From Discostella pseudostelligera (lineage: Eukaryota; Bacillariophyta; Thalassiosirophyceae; Thalassiosirales; Thalassiosiraceae), in the NCBI GenBank assembly GCA_036940085.1, contig JALLBK010000443.1:1-12593 (forward strand): a stretch of DNA of 12,593 nt, written 5' to 3'. How positions within the stretch are numbered: the stretch's first letter is position 1; every line of letters starts with the position of its first letter. The notes under the pieces were generated by a model. That model saw nothing but the letters and a program-made list of their open reading frames with translations, did no database searches and had not been told where the DNA came from. The translations under genes and the position numbers were made by a program. Shown one piece after another: positions 6,801 through 12,593 of the stretch.

Positions 6801-9800
6801 TTACTGAGAACGAAGTCGGAGAGGGTGATGAAACAACATCTTACACGGTCCTATCCCCTAGCCGGGCGCTCCAAACATTGGATTTACTTCAATCCGAGAA
6901 TGATTCGTCACTATTTGTCTATCTTTCATTTTTGTCGTCATTGGCGCTTGCCGACGCAAACAAGAGAGGATCACTTGGCGGGGCCGATATGATACACTCC
7001 TATCTGACTGGGAACCAAACGATCAATCCCCATAGTCCTGGTACCGATCGCCACATGCACTTCATGTGGAATACGATTATGAGTTCAATTCGATGGTATG
7101 CCGAGCATTTGACCCCAAGTGAGGATGTGGTAACAGCAGCGAGCGAGGATAGCACCACCAAGAGCTCAGCTAAGCTCCGTGGTACAAACTCAGTTATAGA
7201 CGTGGCGTCTACGTCGTACTATTATGGATTGGGAGGGGGGGATTCACCCATGAATTCTGGTGGAGATGTTTTTTCTACATCGGCTGAGCCTTCCGAACGG
7301 AACAATCGACCGTCAGCCTCATTGAATGTCATGAATGGTGGTTCAAAGGTGAAGGAGCTTGGCGAGGTAGGGAGGAATACCCTAATGGCATTGCTCTGTC
7401 TTGTTTCAAATGTGGCATCTAAATGTGCTGCGGCACGTGATTTCATACTTCGGATTCAACTGCCCGCTTTGGATATGAACGATGGTGGCGGGCTCGGGTA
7501 TCAAGATGGAAGTCTAGAAATTTTATTCTCGTTACTGACCATTGCGTCATTACCTCCAGAAATTATGGGTATGACGTTTGTGGCAATAGCGAATTTGCTA
7601 CAGCCTAATGATGATTTCGTTGGCGCTGCTCCGGCTGCTACGTCAGATTCAAGCGAATTAAGTGCCCCTCTATCTGAACGTGTTGGTCCTGTTTCCGCCG
7701 TCCGAAACAATTCTTCCACTGCGGCTGCGATGAGGGCATGGGAATTGTTGGAGCTGTGCCAATTCGTTCCCATAAAGCTCCTTTCACAGTACAGTTCGTA
7801 CGCCGCGGGAGCTGGCAGCATACCTCGAATATCGTCATCCAGCTTAGGGCTTCAGAAAACGATGCAACCGGCCTCTGGCGCCAACGACAAGCCCTTGAAT
7901 GTCTTTCCTGAATCAACCGACTATGGCATGATATACCAATTCGAACACGTAGAATCCAAACTGGGGCAATTCCCTGCCACTGAGGGATTTCTGTTTTTGC
8001 TATCGACACTGGTCAAAGTTGTAGGCTGCCCAACCGACTTGGGTTCCCAGTGGCGACTACGCCCGGGTTGTGCACCGTACATCGAATATGTTACTGACTT
8101 TATATTGCCGCGAGCTACAGGTATGGAGAAAAACGCACGGCCTACGAGGTTTGCAAGTGTAAGCGATGAATACAGGCTGGTGGAGAGAGCGTTGGAGGTT
8201 GTTGAGGCTGTAATCATACGGTATGTCATCCCACCATCACCTAAAGTTGTGTCGAATATGGAGTTCAAAGATGTGAAAGAACGACATGTAAGAAATGTGA
8301 AATTCGCTGAGGTGGATTTGGGTTTGGGATGCATTGTATCCGAGATTTTTCACGGACCAGACCACCTTAGTGAGGAGGAAACAACCAGCGCCTTCCAAGA
8401 CTTTCAAGATTCATACTTTCCTCCACAAGATAGTGCTTCATTGCGTGATCGCCCCGAAATCAGCAACCAAATGCTTGAGGCTTCATTCGGTAATCAAGTA
8501 CCACTCCCTAAATCGCCAGGATTTGTCATATTATCGAATCTTCTTTCAACCAACGGAGGATTACTACTTCAGATCATCCAAACTCTTCTTGTCAAAAACG
8601 GAGGTGCCAAGGGTATTCACACATTCAACGAGTCGATACATTCAAAATCACTTGCATCATCATTATTTCGTGAAACTCCTCCAACGCTTGAGTGTGCCCA
8701 TGAGAGCACTGTCGTAAGAGCTAGGGAAGAACAGAACATCGTTACCGGGAAGTCTTCCCAAGAGACTATGTCCTCGCTTCATCAATCTATCATACTATCA
8801 TTGAATCCAGTGTTGCTCTACACATACTTTGACAGCATCTCTACCGGAAAAGCTCAGGGTGCATCATCAATAAATGCCGTTTTGTGGACCGAGCGGGTTC
8901 TACACTTATCGATACGAATATTGTGCGCCGCCGCTGCCCGTGAAGAGGCCTTCATTGAGTCGCTGAAGGAGTCGGGATCGGTGGCGCTTAGTGTTGTCCC
9001 AACACTTCTCTTTAAGGGCCCAATCCACGGATCGTTCGCACATCGATTTGTGCACAAAGAGAAGGTGAACGTGTCCAGATTGTCGCAACTTCTTACCACG
9101 AGGAGTGCGCATGGAACAAACCGTGGTATGAATTCATCGCCCTATATTCTTCCCATCATAACTGAATTGGTCGGATACACTGCATACTCATTGCCGGACT
9201 CGCAGGGTATTGCGAGGAGTTCATTTGGAATCGTTTCCTACATATCGCACAATTTGCCGCATACTCAGAGCGTGCAGTCTCTCTGTGGTAATGATGACAC
9301 CGACGGCATCCGCTTGGCGACTGCCTTTTCAATGGGCTTGTTGTCGAAAACCTCAACTGACACATGGGACAGTGAAACTGACACTATGAAGGATGCCATT
9401 CTGGACTTAATCTTGTCCAATATTACTTGTTCCGACTCGACGTTCAACACCTCGAGTCTGTCGTTCACAATACTTGGTTTACGTGGTGAATCAAGGCATA
9501 ACTGTCTCAACGGCATTTTGGAGTTGATTTCGGAGGAAGAATTTGCTCTTGATCCCATGACATCTTCCACTGCAACAAAGTGCTTTGAAATAGTCCACTT
9601 GGTGTGCAAGTTGGGCAATGCGCACGGTATACCAGCTAATGTCCGATATCAGCAGCTGCTATTCATGGAAAAGCTACGTCGTAGAAAGTTTTGGCTCACT
9701 CAGATCACGCGTTATCTTGGGGTCCAAGGCCACTCGGCGCATTCAATTTTCCACGAAATATCAAACAGCTACAGCATCGATCATGGACATGACGTAAATA

Positions 9801-12451
9801 TTTCGAAGAGGAACAAAGATGTACTCCACAGCATCGCATATTTGTTACAAGGGTTGGCTATAGAATTGCATTCTCTCGTGGGACAGCATACTGACAGACT
9901 AGTATCGGCCAATCATCATTTCCAGTCAATACTCAGCTGCCTATTCTCTCAGCCAAATCCTATGCTACTGACAACTTTGATTGACATGCCACTGGGACAA
10001 TCTAGTAATGAATTCGTTCGAGAACGGCTACATAGATTTGCAGCTCCTTCAAGTGAAGCAATGAAAATGTGCTCGCGACAATTGTCCGGTTTTGTGGATG
10101 GTTGCGCTGGCTATGAGATCATTGACATTGAAAGTTTAATTTGTCATTTTCAAAGCAATAGTCCTCCAAGTTCATGGGAAGATTCAAAAGAATGGGCTTT
10201 GACTTGGAACAATTTCGTTCATCGCGCCTACTCATCGTCTCACATTACAGAGGCTTGGACCGACGTTGTCAGAGCTTCATTGATCTGTGCACCCTTGGTC
10301 ACGGACATTCCGAAGCTTCAAGCTCACTCGTTCGTTAATGCAAGGACAGTCATGGAAATCTTGTGCACCATACTTACGAGGATGCTTAGTCCCAGTAATT
10401 TTGATGCAGTTGGTTTATACGGTACTATACTTAGCGACGAGGTTTCTGTTGTCGAAGCAGAGTGTGCTATGCCATTGAGCTTTGCCGCTCTTAGCCTCGT
10501 CGATGTGGTGACAGAATCGAGTGGGGTGAATGGTGCACTAGCTGGATTTAACATAGCCGAAGAAGATGTTGCAAGAGTATTTTCCTTGATCATCGGGTCT
10601 ATATCTTCATGCTTCGACAGTGGCTCAGGAATGCATATAAGTAGTGGGTCTGCGGCTATCTTGAGTTGCGCCTTGTCGCGGATTTTGGTATTTTCAGCTG
10701 AGGCCGAATACAGCGTCTTCTCCCAATTCACTCCGGGCACCATCAACGTTTGTGCAAAGGCGGTTGCGCTCCTTTTGCGCCTATCGACTTCCTCTATCAT
10801 AGGAAACTGGGGACATTCGAATGCCCACGGCAGGGCAATCGCTTTGGCGGCCGGGTCGGGACTGTCATCTCTGTTTGAACACATGAAGTCAAATGAGCAC
10901 CTCGAAACAGTCAGCGAGTTCTGCTCAAAGATTTTCATTTGGGACGAAATTTTTACCGCGGTCGCACAACTTGTACGTTTCATGAACAACGATGATAATG
11001 ATGTTTCACGTCTTCTTCAGCAAATTACAATGTTTCATGGTGGTGTACAGTTGCTAGCAAAAGCTGGTGTAACCACGGAGCTTCTCAAATTCGCCAAGGA
11101 GTATTCTCTCTCGGAACGCGCTTACCTTTCATCGCATTTTGGGGTCAGTGTTGCTGCTGAGCTGAAACCTCCTCCGTTGTTGGAGGGCCAACTGAGCCTC
11201 CTCAACGCGCTTTTGGCATCGCCGCTTGCGACCTCAGATCGAGTGGCACTTGCAGTAGACTCACTGCAGCTGCTGAAAATCTATTCTGCGACATTTGAAA
11301 GGGTGATTCAGCTGTATCCGACTCACATGAACTTGGCCATGAAGTTTATCGAAGCTCTTCAACTAACGTACAGTGCATTGGACGAGGCGACGGAATTGAA
11401 CTTGCTCGGGAGTACACTTCTCAATGCTGATGAGTCGTTATTGACTCTGGAACGTTGTGTTTTGCGTCTTACGTATCAACTCTCTGCTTCACCATTCCCA
11501 AGTCATCTTCTACCACCATTGCCAATTGGGTTAATCAACGTGGAGAAAATCCATGCAATGCAGGTGAAAAATGTAAGCATCAATCGCGTTAATGAAAGCA
11601 CTTGGTGGGACAATATCCCTGCCAACAAGGACGATCAACCAATGCAGGTCCCGCCAACTGGGTCATCAAGTGTAATTGCCCACCCGAAATTCGCTTCTTA
11701 TCTATTCGATTCCCAAACACAGTGGTCAGAGCGAAAATATCAGTATGCGATCTCAACGGGCAAATGCTTGGATCTTTCTATTTTGTTCTTAACAACTTGG
11801 ATTAATATTGTTTCTAAGAGGGGGGCACCTACGTTCAGTATTGATGCTGTCGCGATTGCAAAAGGAATTTGCCGATGTTCAGATGCGTCAAGGGTAAGGA
11901 CAATTTGATTTTCACGTCGAGGCCCGGATGTCACTTTATTCTCACGTTTGCAATTCAACTCAGGCGATTCACGACTATCTCAAAACGCTGGAGGCTCACC
12001 CAGAAGAAGATGTCACCAAAATGTTGCATGTTTCTCATGTTACGAATGAATCGCAGAGAGTTCGGCATCTGAGTGGTGTTTTGAAGCGTGAACGTGAATA
12101 TCTTTCCCAGCTTGGTGAAATTCTGGGCCGATGTGCCGAAAAGTTAGTTTGTTTGGCGCTGCAAGATGCTCGGCGGATTGCTTTAAGACCATCTTCATCC
12201 ATCACCCCTGAAAGTACGTATCAACGGGCTTATTTCGTTGGCGCATTTACACCAACTCTGGATCATACGGAGATTGAATCCAAGGTAGGCTTTTTCTGCA
12301 ATGGCGATGTGTGTACCCCTATTGTTGTTTTGGTTCTCTAACAATATTTTTACTTGAACAATGCATTTTCTAGGGAGTGGGCTCTGCTTGTGGAGACGCA
12401 GAGGGAAGCATGGCGATTGCGCAGGCTCTTCGGCAGGCTCTTCGGCAGTAA
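3851..12451 (+). CDS. NUP205: Nup205/Nup192-family nuclear-pore scaffold protein, three exons
   Basis: Exons 3851-11893, 11964-12284 and 12374-12451, joined by two phase-0 introns, give about 2813 residues. The family builds the inner ring of the nuclear pore from alpha-helical solenoid scaffolds. Supporting stretches, judged from memory of the family: the N-terminal helix pair around 299-328 (LASELHINDVQALALF, like the 'L.ELDLNELEAL.LL' block), MEFAFRGFAHTQRQLASECL from 549 followed by FLLSYHTQL, the WNTIMSSIRWY block near 1073, and long runs of Leu-rich helices to the end. Length exceeds human NUP205 (about 2010), largely through low-complexity insertions: Ala/Thr/Gly-rich 1-80 with seven Gly at 35-41, Gly/Ser-rich near 240-260, an acidic Asp/Asn run near 338-350, and Ser/Gly-rich near 500-545 and 595-670. 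FG-type motifs occur at the N-terminus (FSFGFGG) and at 518-527 (FGGASSLFGG). It is divergent from the minus-strand gene. The Nup205 versus Nup188 assignment is likely, not certain; the last exon is the weakest part. Confidence 0.8.
3953..3973 (+). repeat. GGC trinucleotide repeat (seven Gly codons)
   Basis: Six GGC codons plus GGG, in frame with the nucleoporin, encode Gly 35-41 in its low-complexity N-terminal extension. The tract is likely length-variable between strains. Confidence 0.85.
11894..11963 (+). other. Intron 1 of the nucleoporin gene (70 bp)
   Basis: Exon 1 reads through to a TGA at 11906-11908, but AGG|GTAAGG at 11893/11894 is a strong donor and the pyrimidine-rich TTCAACTCAG ending at 11963 a good acceptor. 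Splicing is phase 0 and continues into a long open frame with solenoid-like sequence (AIHDYLKTLEAHPEED). Retention would truncate the protein after five extra residues. Confidence 0.8.
12285..12373 (+). other. Intron 2 of the nucleoporin gene (89 bp)
   Basis: Donor AAG|GTAGGC at 12284/12285 and acceptor GCATTTTCTAG ending at 12373, phase 0. The intron is AT-rich and more pyrimidine-rich than its flanks. Exon 3 then reads GVGSACGDAEGSMAIAQALR and stops at 12449-12451. An alternative acceptor ending at 12499 (ACAACAAG) would also stay in frame and lead into the open frame at the window end, but its context is poor. Confidence 0.65.
12425..12448 (+). repeat. 12-bp tandem duplication before the stop codon
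   Basis: GCTCTTCGGCAG is repeated perfectly at 12425-12436 and 12437-12448, encoding ALRQ twice as the last residues before TAA. It is an in-frame microduplication at the extreme C-terminus. Confidence 0.85.
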
Positions 12452-12457
12452 AAACCA

Positions 12458-12467
12458 AATAAATAAA
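12458..12467 (+). promoter_or_regulatory. Overlapping AATAAA elements after the nucleoporin stop
   Basis: AATAAA at 12458-12463 and again at 12462-12467, 7 bp after the TAA. The placement matches that after the MBD-like gene (stop followed at once by AATAAA copies), which supports 12451 as the true end of the nucleoporin coding region. Confidence 0.45.
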
Positions 12468-12502
12468 ACGTGGCACTGGCAGCTTCCAACAACAACAAGG
12501 GC

Positions 12503-12593
12503 ATGGGCAAAAAGTCATCGTCCGATGATACCAAATTTGATGTTGCCAAGGCATGGACCAAACTTCAAAAATCATACGATGATATCATGTCGG
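12503..12593 (+). CDS. 5' part of a downstream open frame, cut by the window end
   Basis: An ATG at 12503 opens a frame that stays open to the end of the window (30 codons), beginning MGKKSSSDDTKFDVAKAW and continuing with a helical, mixed-charge sequence (TKLQKSYDDIMS). The frame is open back to 12467, just after an in-frame TAA. Only 51 bp separate this ATG from the nucleoporin stop, so it would be a very tightly packed gene. It is in the same frame as nucleoporin exon 3, so it could instead be part of a different terminal exon. No family is recognisable from so few residues. Confidence 0.4.
   Translation, partial: MGKKSSSDDTKFDVAKAWTKLQKSYDDIMS

Noticed and set aside
10324..10989. Minus-strand open frame of 221 codons inside the nucleoporin gene
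   Set aside because: It is antisense to well-formed Leu-rich helical coding sequence and shows no domain of its own; it is a shadow frame.
11894..11908. Reading the nucleoporin as ending at the TGA at 11906
   Set aside because: A strong GT donor precedes the stop, a good acceptor follows at 11963, and the next open frame continues solenoid-like sequence in phase, so a spliced C-terminus is more likely.
1..12593. Possible defence system, mobile element, CRISPR array or virus
   Set aside because: No transposase, integrase, terminal repeats, spaced direct repeats, viral hallmark proteins or bacterial-type gene clusters were visible; the genes fit ordinary eukaryotic nuclear functions.

Overview
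The window looks like nuclear DNA of a compact protist genome, most likely a diatom or another stramenopile; this is an inference. The genes are eukaryotic in kind (a nuclear-pore scaffold protein and a methyl-CpG-binding-domain protein). They have short GT-AG introns, very short intergenic gaps, AATAAA elements right after stop codons, and long Ala/Ser/Thr/Gly/Asn low-complexity stretches encoded by trinucleotide repeats. No bacterial operon features, mobile elements, CRISPR arrays, rRNA or tRNA genes were seen.

Layout. 1-626 is intergenic, with only simple repeats and a small AT-rich inverted repeat. 627-2390 (+) encodes a 587-residue basic nuclear-type protein with a duplicated N-terminal module of about 105 residues, a short stretch strikingly like the loop 1-alpha2 part of histone H3, a lysine-rich linker, and a C-terminal MBD/TAM-like domain. 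2438-3526 (-) encodes an unrecognised 362-residue protein, convergent with the first gene across a 47-bp gap. 3527-3850 is a shared divergent promoter region with a tight cluster of E2F-like motifs around a CACGTG box. 3851-12451 (+) is a very large three-exon gene (about 2813 residues) for a Nup205/Nup192-family nuclear-pore inner-ring scaffold. It carries FG-type motifs at its N-terminus and in an internal insertion. From 12503 an open frame runs off the window end; it is either a very closely packed next gene or an alternative terminal exon of the nucleoporin gene.

The genes do not form an operon or a defined system. Two of the three complete genes have nuclear roles: chromatin reading and the nuclear pore. 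The most unusual points are the H3-like segment inside an MBD protein, FG motifs in a scaffold nucleoporin that is normally FG-free, and the E2F-like cluster in the divergent promoter.
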